Shown: positions 12,751-24,770 of the stretch, in pieces
How the letters are laid out: each line of letters begins with the position of its first letter
Position numbering within the stretch: position 1 is the stretch's first letter
Assembly (NCBI RefSeq): GCF_000204055.1
Contig: NW_006768795.1
Coordinates: 62,001 to 126,000, forward strand
DNA from: Melampsora larici-populina 98AG31
Taxonomy: Eukaryota > Basidiomycota > Pucciniomycetes > Pucciniales > Melampsoraceae
Length of the DNA stretch: 64,000 nucleotides
Reading direction: 5' to 3'
Position numbers and translations under genes: made by a program
Notes under the pieces: model-generated
What the model saw: the letters and a program-made list of their open reading frames with translations, nothing else
Databases searched by the model: none
Told to the model about the DNA's origin: nothing

Positions 12751-14999
12751 TCAATATTTGAACAAAATGTTGTCTTCTGCATTAGATAGTGGTTCTGATC
12801 TTGAAATCTGATTGAATAGTACTTTACATTTTGGATGAGGCATACATGGTGCAGGTTTAGACCACCATATTGGATCATTGTATTTGAGCAACTTTTCAAG
12901 CCATACCTGATTATGTTCAAAAATCCATTGAAGAAGTAGACGAGTACAAAAGTACTTCTGAGTACGACACAAAAAATCACTCCTCTGCAGCCTATAAACT
13001 ACAGTTTGATAGAAGGATTCAATTGAGTCATCATGCTGAACATTGTCATGATCTGATTTGACATTATTGAACATCATATAATCAAGTGGGAGACTGTCCC
13101 ACAGGTTTGTGATCCATTGATATCCCCTCTCAAGAGTGTCTTCCAGTTCATCCTGACCAAAGTGTTTTTCATAGGTATATTTAGCCTTTGCTTGTAGTAA
13201 AAAGAACTGGTATGTGATTAACTCAAGTCTAGCTTTGACAGATGACTGGATTTTGGATGACATCTTATCAGTCTTCTCTTTGAAGCTTCCATCAAAAAAC
13301 AATTTCAGTTTTTCCATGAAGGGGGCAATTGCTGGAATCATTTTTAAATCTGCCAAACGTTTTCTTGGAACTCCTTGGGGATCTGCGCAAAGAAAGGGTA
13401 ATCCCTCCTTGAAATAAATTGCCCTATGACCACCCTTATCTTTTGCATCTTCTTGATTTAGTCTGCTACCAAGTATTAAGTTAGGATTATTCTCCAGTTC
13501 CATATTGTGCCAATTTTGAAACAGAGCTGCAGGATTAGTTCTAGTTTGATCAGAGGCAGCATGTTCAGGAAAGGTCTGCAGAGATGAAAGTTTCAAAACC
13601 CCCTGGACTTCCTTGAAAACTGGTGGGACTGCTGTTTCCAGGGACTGACCACTTTGATGTGGATTTGAAAGTAATTCTGAAGTCCCACTGTTCATATTGT
13701 TTTCCAACACATTCCTCCCCCCTTCCTGTGTCTGAATACTCTCCAGGATAGACTGTGATTCCATATGGCTTTGGCTTGTCACCCATGGAGGGAAAGTTGA
13801 ATGTGTTTGACATTGAATATGAAGCGGATTGTTTAAGAATGTATCTGTATCATATGTCTTCACCTGTGAGTATCCCAGATCATTGCCAACAATATTCAGG
13901 AAATTTTGGTCAAAACCTGATAAATGGTCTTGGTGTATGGGCTCAGTTGGAGGATGTTCAAGTGAAAATGGAATATCCGCTGAGTGATGGAAATTCCACT
14001 TTTCAACCTCATTGAAGTTGATTGGTGGGGAATAATAATCCCAATCATTCCTCTGTCCTTCATCCAGTCCACTGTTCAATACATTTTCATGCATGAGTAT
14101 TGATGGTGTATGTCCAAAATCTAAACCTTTGTTTTCCTCAAATTTGATCTTTGAATCCATATATCGCCTTCCCCACATACTCAAATCTTCTTGATTCCTT
14201 TCCAATGATGTGCTGCTTTCAAATAGCTGTTGTGGGTAAGCCTGTACCATGGTACTCATGTGGTCAACCTGTGGATGTATTGCATAACCTGGAAATTGCT
14301 GTGAGTTAAAGCTTCCAATGTTTGACATGGGGAGTTCATTGGATGTGTCTGGGATCATAGAATGTGATCTGTTTTTGCTGTCAAAAATTTTGTATGATGG
14401 GTCCTTCTGTAAAGATATGTACTCTGAAAATGCAACCCAGTCATTTAGATTATCATGTAGCCACCAGGGACTGGGGCTGATCTCTGGTACTTCCTGTGTC
14501 ATCCAAATATCATTGTTGAAACTGCCTTCAAATCCACGATAGTCCAGATACTGAGGTAATTCTTCAATATAGTTATTGTTCATTGCTGTCACACAAGGGA
14601 GTTCAATATTTCAAAGCATACATCATTAGATAGTGTCAAAAACTCACTTTGTTCTTTGCTTGAATACATAGGAAATTCTAGCTGTGTATTGGGAAGATGG
14701 TTTACAAAATTATGTGTTGATGAAAAGCTATGAAGAACTGTGTTATAGTTTGGATTTCCTGGTGTTGTGTCAAATCTTTCTTGTGGAATGAATTGAGATG
14801 TCCTAGGTAGAGAAAGTTGAATGTCATCCATATTTCTATTGTTTTGGATTAAACCTCTGTCCAGAACATTTTCAACAAAGTGAGCATGGGAAAATTCAAA
14901 TTCCCTGGTCAAGAGTAGTACATAAACCATTATCAAGTTCCTATTCTTGAAAACATCTGTGTATGCAATTTCAAAAAATTTGAGGACTGAATTGATCAT
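12751..14999 (-). CDS. Lineage-specific WLLDIW-family protein, most diverged member (copy A)
   Basis: I do not recognise a known family. Exons (minus): 14999-14648 and 14585-12751, 2187 nt, 728 aa; the intron position and phase match those in copies C and D. Roughly the last 190 residues carry the family domain in diverged form: an MEKLKLFF-like lead, a TYQFFLLQAKAKYTYEK segment equivalent to THEFLLMLVKAHWTY, and GYQWITNLWDSLPLD equivalent to GFGWLLDIWRTVPVE. The middle is low-complexity and rich in Asn, Ser, Gln and His. The N-terminus aligns with the other copies' signal-peptide exon, but its hydrophobic stretch is broken by charged residues (around MVYVLLLTREFEFSHA), so secretion is uncertain. 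Role unknown. Confidence 0.7.
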
Positions 15000-17351
15000 T
15001 GTTTTTGAATATCAATTTGAGATGCTAAGAAATGGATTAACTGGATAAACTAGCAACAAAAACTACCTTTCAACCCAAACCAATGGATATAAAAGCTGGA
15101 ATCTGGTTAAATGAAACTCCATTATGATATCTGACCTCCAGACATGTCATGTAAACTCTGGGCCCCTTGAAGCATGAAATGTGACAGTATACTTGCATGA
15201 GACAAGTTTTGAACAAGTTGGAAATATTCTACTCCCTCTGAACACTTTTGTCCAAGATGGTGTATTGTTTCAAAAGTTCTTCAGAATCAATATTGCACAG
15301 TTCTTTTGTGGCTGAAATGCTAATTAGATATCCAATTACCAGGTGAGGGAATCATTGTAAACATCATTCAACTTCCCCAAGTGGGGAGGGGAAAGGATTA
15401 GGAGTATGGTTTGTCATAAAAGGATCCATCAATGCACACCTGAGCAATCACACCCACAGTGACACTACCATTTTTGCAACTTGAAATTAACCCCAATAAT
15501 AATATTGTCAGTTACCATGGCCCATTGATATCATAGCACAGGAAACAGTCACAGAGTTATGGTAATAGGCCATTGCTTGGAGAACATAGACCTTGTCCCA
15601 CTATCAAATATTATGGGAATCATCTACCAACCTTGGAGAAAAAGAAATCTTGAACAAATCTTTTTGCACCATTGCCAGACTCATGTTTATGAAATGTAAC
15701 AAGTTACCAATGGAATGTAAAATCCCAGAAGTATTCTCAATCTTCCAACTGACAGTAGTACACATCCAATGTGCAAGTGCAATGCAACAGCACTACAAAA
15801 CAAGCACTTTTTATTGCCTTGCCGGTAACAAGATTCAAATGATGTGTTGAATTGCAGCCCCAATGAGTCTCAAGGGCCTTCCCAACATACTGCAGTCAAT
15901 CACAACAAAACATAACAAAGCAAAATGGCTCAGCAACAATTTCTTTTGGAAATAATGTGTGCCTTTCCTATGGGGAAAAGCATACCCCATTGCAACTGTG
16001 GCCCCCTGCAACAAAATCACAATGCAATGCAATACAGCCAATCCCAACTTAACCAAGTACCTCTTGTTAGAAACTTTTTCCCTGTGAGCTTGGGTGTCTG
16101 GAGAGGTACTTACAACTTATCTGCCGGTTTTGGTCAGCCAGCAGGGAATTTAAAGTTTGGCTCAAAAGTTTTTTGAAACCTGAAACTTCCCACTTCCTCT
16201 CAATCAACCCCCTTGCCTATTCCTCCTCCATTGGCTCTTAAGCCACTCTGCAAAGCGCCTGCAAAATGAGGATGGACTTTGTTAAGCTAGGTGCCCATCT
16301 GAACTGGAGCTACCTGTCTTCATCCCCTTTAAGTATGTCTATTGAGATCCCTTGTATCTTGCTTGGAGCTCTCTGAAGATAGAAAAGAAGCCTTTGAAAG
16401 TTGAGATTTGGTTGCAGGGAACAAGGGTATTTGCAAACCAAAATTCCAAAAAACACATTCCTTTTTCTCCTGCAAGAGGACTGGGTTTTTGATCACTGAA
16501 CTTTGGTCAAAGACAAAAATTGTTTGTTTCCTTGTCCTGAAGCTTTTTGTCTCCTCAGAAGTTGTGCATTGTACTGACCACATAAGCTGTGAGACTATAG
16601 AGGATCAGGTCCATTTGGATCCCTGCTTGTACATCAATCAGCTGATAAGCTACAAGCCCTTCTCCATGGCACCAAGCATGCAAAGGACAAAAAAGCCTGG
16701 TGAGGATTTGGGACTTGTGTCAAGTTGCAGCCAATCCAAGAAAGACGGATCACTTTTTTTTGAGAAAATCATTGCCACAGTGGTCAGAACAAATTTATCC
16801 CTTGTTCTGCTGAATTACACATTGAAGTTGATCACTGGGTCTGCTTTCATATCTTTGCTTCTATCTGGCCTTACAACCATGTCATCTAGAACTCTGCTAT
16901 GTTTGTGGATTTTAAAAAATCAAGACATATTCTTTGAATTACTGTCACTATTATGAAGACTGGGTTGATATAACATTTAGCGGCGTCAATGATCCTCAGG
17001 CCTTGAGTTCATAGAAGAAAAGTTCCACTAGACTTTCAAGAGTTGTAACCCAAACACATGATAAATACCAAGGTTTATTTTTGAATACGCAACATGAAAC
17101 TCTGGCTAACCTCCCAGCATACTTGAGTTGAATATGCTTCACGGATGCGGCCGCGCAGAGAGGGCTTTGTTAAGCTAAGAGCCAGTTGCATGAAAGTTTA
17201 AAAAGTGTTTTCATGAAGATGAGAATGAGAAAGTGTATTTGAAATTGGTGGTTTGTTTCAAGTTTTGTGCAGTTTATGATTTTGAGGTTTTGACTTTGAA
17301 ATTTTGACGAACACAACTTGAGAAAGTTCATTAAGACCGACTTTTCCATCG
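15000..17351. other. Intergenic region with a transposon-end fragment
   Basis: About 2.35 kb without a gene I can support. It starts with the 5' flank of copy A and ends with the 5' flank of the PPR-like gene. A one-ended copy of the CACTG element lies near 15352-15465. The open frame at 16408-16956 starts at TTG and lacks gene features. Confidence 0.45.
15352..15465 (+). mobile_element. Left-end fragment of the CACTG-terminated MITE
   Basis: The run CATTGTAAACATCATTCAAC, then CTTCCCCAAGTGGGGAGGG, a TTTGTCATAAAAGGATC segment and CACACCTGAGC match in order the left terminal region of the elements at 24771, 29502 and 30692. The rest of the element is missing, so this is a truncated relic. Confidence 0.65.
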
Positions 17352-19654
17352 ATGAGATCAAGTTTGATTAGATATCGATTTCTTAAATCAAAGGTAAACT
17401 GTCTTCTCTTAATGCTAATGCTCATGGGCAATCAAACTGATCTCTTGATACTTCTTACTTTTAGGTTCCATCAAACCGGTCTATCCCGATTCCTGGACCC
17501 TCAACATGTCCTACTACTACTCAGTCAATTAAGACTTTTCTTCGAAGTGCTTCAAACTTGATAACCGATCCATCAATACTTTCGATCGAATATGATCGAT
17601 CGGTAAACGAATCGGAACTCGACATAGAATCTGCTTCCTCGAGTTCACTTCCAGATCCAGTTCCAGTCGAATCTATCTCGTCACAGCTTCGAAACCTCTT
17701 ATCACCCTCACCTTCAACATCTCCAGCTAAACGTTCCACACCACCTAGAGAATTAGCCTTCCTCTTGCCATCGGCTCTTTCCCCATTACTTTCAACCTCT
17801 ACGCGGGATTACCTCCGATACATATCCGAACTTCTTTCCGATCCGATTACTCCTGCCGATCAACTATGGAGTGAATTAAACCGAGTTCATGCTCTTGGTT
17901 TATTCTCTCATCTAGCACCTGAAATTTTTCCTCATCTGTTCCATCATTTACCATGTGATCCAGAACAGATACGTTGGAAAAGAGGAGGAGAATTGAATCA
18001 ACCTAAAAAAATCGAACAAATTCATCTTAGGATTATTTTTTTATTAGATCGACTTGCTGAACGTAAATCAAATTCATTAGAAGGAAGTTTACCTTCCACT
18101 TTTAAACTTTCGATTTGTCGTACGGCTATACTTGAACATTATGCTTCACTTGGATTTTATCGTGGTGGTTCATTGGTTTGGGATATATTGAATGATAATG
18201 GTTTACCGGCTCCTACGGCTACTGATCAGGTTTTACTATTGTATTGCATTCGTCAAAATATGATTGGGCTTAGTTGGCCAGACGAACGTCCTTCAAAACC
18301 ATATGGAACAAGTCCATCAACATCTACTAGTCTTCCGCAAGCTGATAGTGGATCACCAAAAGAGATTGAAAGAATGATTGATCGAGCTATCCAAATCGCA
18401 ACCCAGCTTTTATCTGAACCTACAACACTCGGCACGAAAGCTGAATCCTTGATTATTCGATGGTCAACTGAAATCTTAGCTTGTGCTTCTCAAGTTGATA
18501 AATTAGAAGATTGGTTAAGGACTCAACTTGGAATTGAACTTCGATACCCGGATTCAGGCTCACATTGGTTAGATGGATCGATTACTAGTGCAGTAATTCG
18601 GATGTGGAGGTCACAAGGTGAATTAGGAAAGATGATTACATTTTATCAAGCTGCTGTTGAACCATCAAAAGAAATGAAAGCCCGACTTGAGAAAAAGAAT
18701 AACGACTTGAACTTTTTCTCTTCGGTTCCTCACTCTATACCCATTCCTACTACAGGGGAGGAAGTAATTCAGGAAAAGCCAGTTGAAAAGATAGAGTATG
18801 TGACCGAGTTACCGATTACAACTAGAACTTATCATGACCTTATTACTGCATGTGTTCAATCGGATCGAATTCATCTCGCTTTACATTATTTAACTCAAGC
18901 TATTGAAAGAACTGAAGCATATGTAACACATCTGTCAACTATACCAACCAATACCAAAACGAAACCACCTAAACCCCCTCTACGATTACAACCCGATACT
19001 TATCAAATCTTAATCCGACATCTATGTCGAAAAAGGAGAAATACCCAACTCCAAACAGTCCAAGCTCTTAGTCGAAGATTATTAGAAAGTATTGTAAAAG
19101 AAATAGAATGGTATCATCTTCATTCAAAACATTTATCAGAAATTAGTTCACAAGGAGATCAATGGGATGGTTTACTTGAGAATATAATACCAAAAAATCA
19201 AACTGAAGATCAAATTCAAGAAGGATATAGAGGATTGGAGATCGAAGTGTTTAAACCCAGATTTGAAATTGAAAGAATTTATCAATCAAAGGCTTTGGAT
19301 TTAACTTCGACAAATTTAAAAGTTTCAAAAGAAAGAATCTCATTCTTAGGAAAAACTTTAAGACATACAATTAAATTAAATGAAAGATTAAATACAATGA
19401 TCTTGAGAGTAAAAGAAGCAAGACAAATTAGATGGGAATTAAGTCAATTAAATTCAATACAAAAGAAAGTCAAAGAAGTAGAAGAAGAAGGACAAAAAGG
19501 AAGGTTTGAAAAGAAATTGAAAAAATGTCAAGATAGGATTGATAGAATGGTTAAGGAAAGGATGAAAGATAGTGAGGTATTTGGGTATGGACAAGAAAGG
19601 AATGTGTTTGGTAGAACTAAGAGGAGGATTTGGAGTGCTAAACAAGAGTTTTGA
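17352..19654 (+). CDS. Large PPR-like, probably mitochondrial, protein
   Basis: Exons 17352-17393 and 17465-19654 give 2232 nt, 743 aa. The N-terminus MRSSLIRYRFLKSK and the following Ser/Thr-rich, acid-poor stretch look like a mitochondrial targeting sequence, and the first intron lies inside it. Helical repeats fill the middle; a PPR-like unit (TTRTYHDLITACVQSDRIHL, about three-fifths along) is followed by a second helical segment, PDTYQILIRHLCRKRR. The C-terminus is a Lys/Glu/Arg-rich, probably coiled-coil tail. Fungal proteins of this shape often act in mitochondrial RNA processing or translation, but the target cannot be inferred. It is the only gene on the plus strand in the first 34 kb. 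Confidence 0.75.
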
Positions 19655-20732
19655 TTGGGGAATTTCCTTTTATCTTGTGGTTTTCGAATTTCCTTGTTCT
19701 TTTTGTTTATGATTATATCTATCTTCAGGGTGGGGTCACATGCAAGTATTTGACTTTTCATGAGTGATTTCAATTGTGGTGTTCTGTTGTTATTCTATGA
19801 GAGATGGGTACATTGGTACTGTGGTTTTCCAAGACAAAAGGATATCACGCCGGGCTGTTTTGGGAAAGTTATCCTTCTACAAGGATAACCTTTCCTTGGC
19901 ACATACACTGGGTGAAATGAGAAAGAAGATTTTACATCTGAAATTTTTTCTGTTTTCATACATGTCAAGTTTTTCCCTGTCCCTGAGATATTTCATGCTT
20001 GTGCTAGGAAATCTCTGATCTATCATCCCTCTATTTTCAGACTTCTCTCACATGTCTCTTATTGAAACCAACAAGGGAATTATATATTCAAATATGGGCA
20101 AGTAAAAGACCATTAAGAAGGGAAAAATGATAAGGCAAACTGATAAGAGTACAAAAAGTGTGGGTGAAGATAAAGAAAAGTTTACAAATTAAGCAGATAA
20201 CAAAAATGATGCAGGGAGGAAGGAGCATCTCAGATGTGACATGATGAGCAAAGACACATAAGTATATTAAGGGGTAGAGAGGATAGATAGAAAGAGATTT
20301 TAAAAAAGGAGAGAGCGGCACTAATATTAACACTTAGCCACACATGTTGTTGTTTGACAATGGGTTTGAGGTCTACATCTTCAACAGGATCCAGTTTACC
20401 AGCTTTGAGTTTTTTAGCTTCCAGGTGGGGGGAGTAGACACATCATTCAGTCACTCATCTAGAGAACATATGAAGAAAATACAAGACTTACTTGGGGTCT
20501 TTGCCACCGCTGGCACAATGGAAGCCGGAAAAGTTACACCACCCTTGGTGGGAGGTGGACCATTACTGAAACTGCTCACTTTAAATCTGATCTTGAGGGG
20601 TTTTAGACCACTATCCTTTTGGTCAGATGAGTTGAACAGTGCTTACTTGCTTTCAGATAGACCCGCTTGATCTTCATCTTGCTGTTGATTGAGAATACTC
20701 TTGGTTTTGCATTCTTGATCTTCAGTGTGTTC
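19655..20732. other. Intergenic region downstream of two convergent genes
   Basis: This holds the 3' flanks of the PPR-like gene (plus) and the Lys/Ala-rich gene (minus). A 108-residue plus-strand open frame at 20344-20670 begins with ATG but has no recognisable domain. I see no clear repeat. Confidence 0.4.
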
Positions 20733-23034
20733 TTAATTGATGTCCTTGCTTTGAGATACTTCCTCTGGAAGTTCAGATCCATCATCTTGGAATGATGCAT
20801 CTGTTTTGGCCTTGGTGTTTGCTTTGACTATAACATCCAGTTTGGATCTGGTCTGTTTAAGAGCTTTGGGTTGAGCTGCAAGGATGGATGGATGGGGTCA
20901 GTCATTTAGAAAAAGATAAGGGTTTTGCAGCACATACATGGTTTGAGTTTGGCTTTGGATTTAACAAACGTTGTGGTGAGCAAGATCTCTACTTAAGCAA
21001 AAAATTTAAAAATTGTGTGAAAATTCGTATTTTTGGTCAAAGGCAAAATTATTATTGAAGTTATTAGTCATCAAGGGTATCATAGTTGATTCATAATCCT
21101 CATTTCATTATCTTTCAAATCATATATTTACATAAGCAATTGATAAGACCATTTAAGAGTGAAGAAAAATTCAAAAAGATCAATAAAAATAGTATAAGAG
21201 TGAAAATCAAATTAAAGGAATTAGTAAGAAGGGATTTGAGGAAGAAGAACATTTAGTTTGGATCTTAAGGAATGGAAACTGTTATGAAAAGAATGAAAGA
21301 AGAAGAAGAATATTAAGAAAGTTGAAGGAAAATTCGAAAATATGGGTATGAAAGGCTGGAAAGTGGTTTTTAGGTTATTATTATAAGAGTTATTGGTTCA
21401 GGAAGGTTTTATTGTGAAAGGGAAGGACAAAATTAGTCATCAGCAACTTTAATCATGAGGATTGATAAGGGAGGTGTGAAATTATTCAAGAAAAGGGAAA
21501 TTTCGAAAAAGGGTACTATGGTATTAATTCCTGTGTAGTGATGTCATTGATGGATTGATTGCGCCAAGAGTTTTTCATATTGATTTTAGTGCTGTGTGAT
21601 TGATTGGAGTGCTGTGGAATGATCTTTTGATAGAAGAAAAATCATTATTAGACGTGAAAATAGTCAAAATTTGTCAAAAATGGAGGTTTTTAGTTAATTA
21701 CATATGGTAAAGCTTGTCAGAATTGGGTGTGTGATAGTTCATTCGACGCAGAATCAATGGTTTCATAATTTACAATCTTCAAATCATTAGTAACTGAGGA
21801 GTAGTGAAAAAGTTATAAGGCAACAAAGAAACTGGAGTGAATTTCGAATTTGGAGGTTACATGTGACATTTACATGACAAAACTTTATTTTCTTAATCTT
21901 TACAACTCAATAACTTATTCATCACACATCAGAAATAGGTGATATGGGGGTGATAAATGATCAGAATCACGAGGGCTATCAAATGAGCTATAGTAATCAA
22001 AAATTGAACAACTTTACAAAAAATTTGTAATTCCAAAAATGGATTTCAGCTATGAATATTAGGAAAAAAATCACCTGTATTCATCATAAGAAGATCTTTT
22101 CATCATTTATTAACATCAATTGATCAAATTCACGCCTTGAATCATTACAAACAATAATAATAATGACATCATATGGTTACATTGGAGGATTTTCTGTTGA
22201 TTTTGACGGTTTTTGAGGGTTTTTGGAGGTTGTTGACCATTTTTGAAGGTTGTTAGAGGGATATATACTATTGTTAAGGATTTTACGGGCTTTTGTTCCC
22301 CTTTTTACTCATCTTATACTTTTTTTAGAGTGTTTTTAATCATCATTAAATTACTTTAGCAGTACTAAGTTCACTAAATTGCCCCTTTACATCAAAGGTG
22401 AGATTTCTTTACATGTGATAAGACTATAAGTCTTCATTGGAATAACAATCAAACTGATTGTTGCTTTTTGCTAGTAATTAAAGTTTTGTTTTGTTGTGCT
22501 CAGATTGGAATAACACTACAATAGTGTTGAGATTTCTTTATTTCTAAAAATCACGGGAATAATACTTGAATCAAGTATTGAGACAAATTTCTCTGGTGCC
22601 TTATCCCAAAGAATTCAGCAAAACCCCGTGTTGATTCTTTCAAAGAGGCAGTCTTAGGCAACTTCTACTAGTTAGTTATATTAGTAGATTATCCCTCTTT
22701 AAGCTCTGTAAAGCTCTTGTTGAGCTTTAAGTTCTACAACGTTTTAGCCTTGACTTGTTTAGCTGCCTTGGGTTTAGCTGTTACAGACACATCCATCTGT
22801 CAGTCTCATGTAAAAAACAAAGGGTATATCAGCAAGTCCTACTTGGTTTAAGTTTGGCTTTAACAACAGGTTTCTTGAGCTGCTTAGCGGCTTTGGTTTG
22901 ACCTTGAAGGATAAAGCAAACACATGCATATATCAGTCAAATGAAAAAAACACCAAGGAGTAGAGACTGACTACTTGCCTGATTTCTGCACATCATCAGA
23001 TTTCAATGTTGCACCATGTTTGTCCTTGTCATGT
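20733..23034 (-). pseudogene. Lys/Ala-rich protein gene interrupted by an LTR-like insertion (5' end not found)
   Basis: Exon pieces (minus): 23034-22979, 22902-22843, 22777-22743, then the insertion, then 20967-20938 and 20875-20733, ending in TAA. Phases agree at every junction. Encoded text is basic and repetitive (TKAAKQLKKPVVKAKLKP, later QPKALKQTRSKLDVIVKA), then acidic near the end (DDGSELPEE). This resembles the tail of a linker-histone-like or other nucleic-acid-binding protein, but no globular domain is visible and the first exons upstream of 23034 were not found. The 1767-bp insertion lies inside coding sequence. With the insert and one ACGT copy left out, the frame is continuous, so the break looks recent. 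The first intron would start with GC (AG/GCAAGT). Confidence 0.6.
20972..22738 (+). mobile_element. LTR-like insertion (possible solo LTR), TG...CA, TSD ACGT
   Basis: The 1767-bp AT-rich insert begins TGTGGTGAGC and ends TTCTACA. It is bounded by direct ACGT copies at 20968-20971 and 22739-22742. TG...CA ends, a 4-bp target duplication and no coding frame fit a solo LTR or a non-coding LTR-derived element. Diverged pieces recur near 600-1090, 28815-29260 and 31975-32160, so this is the most complete copy here. LTR retrotransposon duplications are usually 4-6 bp, which is compatible. Confidence 0.6.
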
Positions 23035-24124
23035 CTGACACATCACTGTATTCAAATGGCAGCTTGCCTCCAATACACATTTTTTATCCTTTTATAAATA
23101 TGCTTTTTTCAGCTCTTTAGCTCCACAATCAAGCAGTTAGAATCAGATGACATATGGGTGACAGGACTCTTGAAGCACAAAATTTGCAGGAAGAATGAAT
23201 CTAGAGAGTGGTTATGGAAAAATTACAAATCTTTGAAAAGGGAATTCTTCTATTGAATGACCTGCATATTATGTTAAAAAAGATGATATATTTTAAATTT
23301 GATCCTAAGACAGTGCCTGTGGAGAGGGCCCCTGACATCAAGGGCTCCAGCAAGTACAAAGGCTTGCCTTTGTACTTTTGAAGGCCCTGACGTTGGGGTA
23401 CCCTTCACGGGCACGGTGTGAACTATGGGCCATAAAATTTGGAATTATTATGTAATTTTATAATTTCTTCTATGCATGTAGATTTCATCTTCTGAAACCA
23501 ACAATAGAAAATGAGAAGCACAACTTGTAGGTTCAATCAAGTGGGAAAAGAACCAATCAGCCACTTGTAAAACAAGCTCAATTGACCAACAGACACATTA
23601 TCAATAATGATATTGTTCTCATGGCAAGATCATTTACAAAGGTTGTACTCCAATCAAGGTACTACAATAATATTGAATGGATGGAACTAATATTGTGATC
23701 AATTGGATGTGCCTTATACATACTGAAATGCTTGCACTAAGGAAGATAAAAACTTGAAAGACGGACATGCAATTCACTTCTGGCTAGTTTAAACCAGAAG
23801 TTATATGTCATGAACATCAATAGAAGTTGAATACTCTTGAATTAACAATTCTCAACAGCTGGGAATAACAATTGGAACTGTAATTGACTACTTGGATTGA
23901 ACACAAACCCACAGGACCAAAAACTAAAATAGAAATCTTGATGGCTGGAAAAATAATCCTCTGGCTTGCTAGACCTTTTATGGAATATAGATGACATTGG
24001 GAAAAAATATTAGCTAGAGTCTTGAAAAATATTTTAGAGATTGTTTGAGGTACTGGCAACTCTACAATACCCACTTTCTTCATGGTGGGTCACATCTGAG
24101 CAAGAAATTTTCATCCTCCTGAAG
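23035..24124. other. Intergenic region with a short foldback
   Basis: This contains the unresolved 5' part of the Lys/Ala-rich gene, the foldback at 23311-23418 and the 3' flank of a WLLDIW-family pseudogene. No supported reading frame. Confidence 0.4.
23311..23418. repeat. Short imperfect foldback (about 108 bp)
   Basis: The left arm begins CAGTGCCTGTGGAGAGGGCC and the right arm reads back as its imperfect complement (GTTGGGGTACCCTTCACGGG, then CACGGTG). The arms meet at AGTACAAAGGC/GCCTTTGTACTT with only two bases between. It is GC-rich in an AT-rich context and could be a small foldback element or a structured RNA; no coding. Confidence 0.55.
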
Positions 24125-24770
24125 CTATTTTGCTATGTTCAATTCCAGCCAGGCATCTGATACTGGTATTGATTTGTCAATGCAAGAAAGAAATTCCTTA
24201 ATATAGGTGTGAGAGTCTTTGTATTGTGGAATCTTCTTATCTTCTTTGCTAGATGCTTTGATGAAAAACTTGGGACAATTTGGTCTGAACTTATTTATTC
24301 AACTGAGAAGCGCATAAGCACTAAAGTGATGTTGGCTATAATGAATTAAATTAGGATTCACAAGCATAATAGATAAAGCATATTCAACTGTATTGGGAGC
24401 ATGAGGTCTTGTATCTTCAATGGCTTTGCGTAAATATTTGTGATTGCCTGTCTGAACTGGAACAGTTAACCAAATATCTAATAACCATTGGAACCCTTCT
24501 AATAGAGTCAAGTTCATGTTGTGTGGATTGGAATGATAAGCCCAATGGGCCTCTACTAACCCTAACAGGAACTCATGGGTGAGAAGTTCAATTTCCGTGG
24601 ACAAAAACTCTCCATGGGTCAATGTATGTCTCCTAGGGTTTATCGCTGTTGCAAAGAATTGATTCAGTTTTATCATGGAAAGTATCATGGGTTCCTCAGC
24701 TGCTATATCAAATGCTGATCTTTGCTCATTTCTGTAGATACCTGTCAGTTGAAATTTACAGGACTCCTTT

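Noticed and set aside
16408..16956. 182-residue open frame on the plus strand
   Set aside because: It starts at TTG, not ATG, has no recognisable domain or splice context and lies in composition-biased spacer. Probably chance.
17140..17165. GCGGCCGC (NotI) site and GC-rich spot as a vector or assembly junction
   Set aside because: Isolated 8-bp site with normal flanks on both sides; no vector sequence recognisable.
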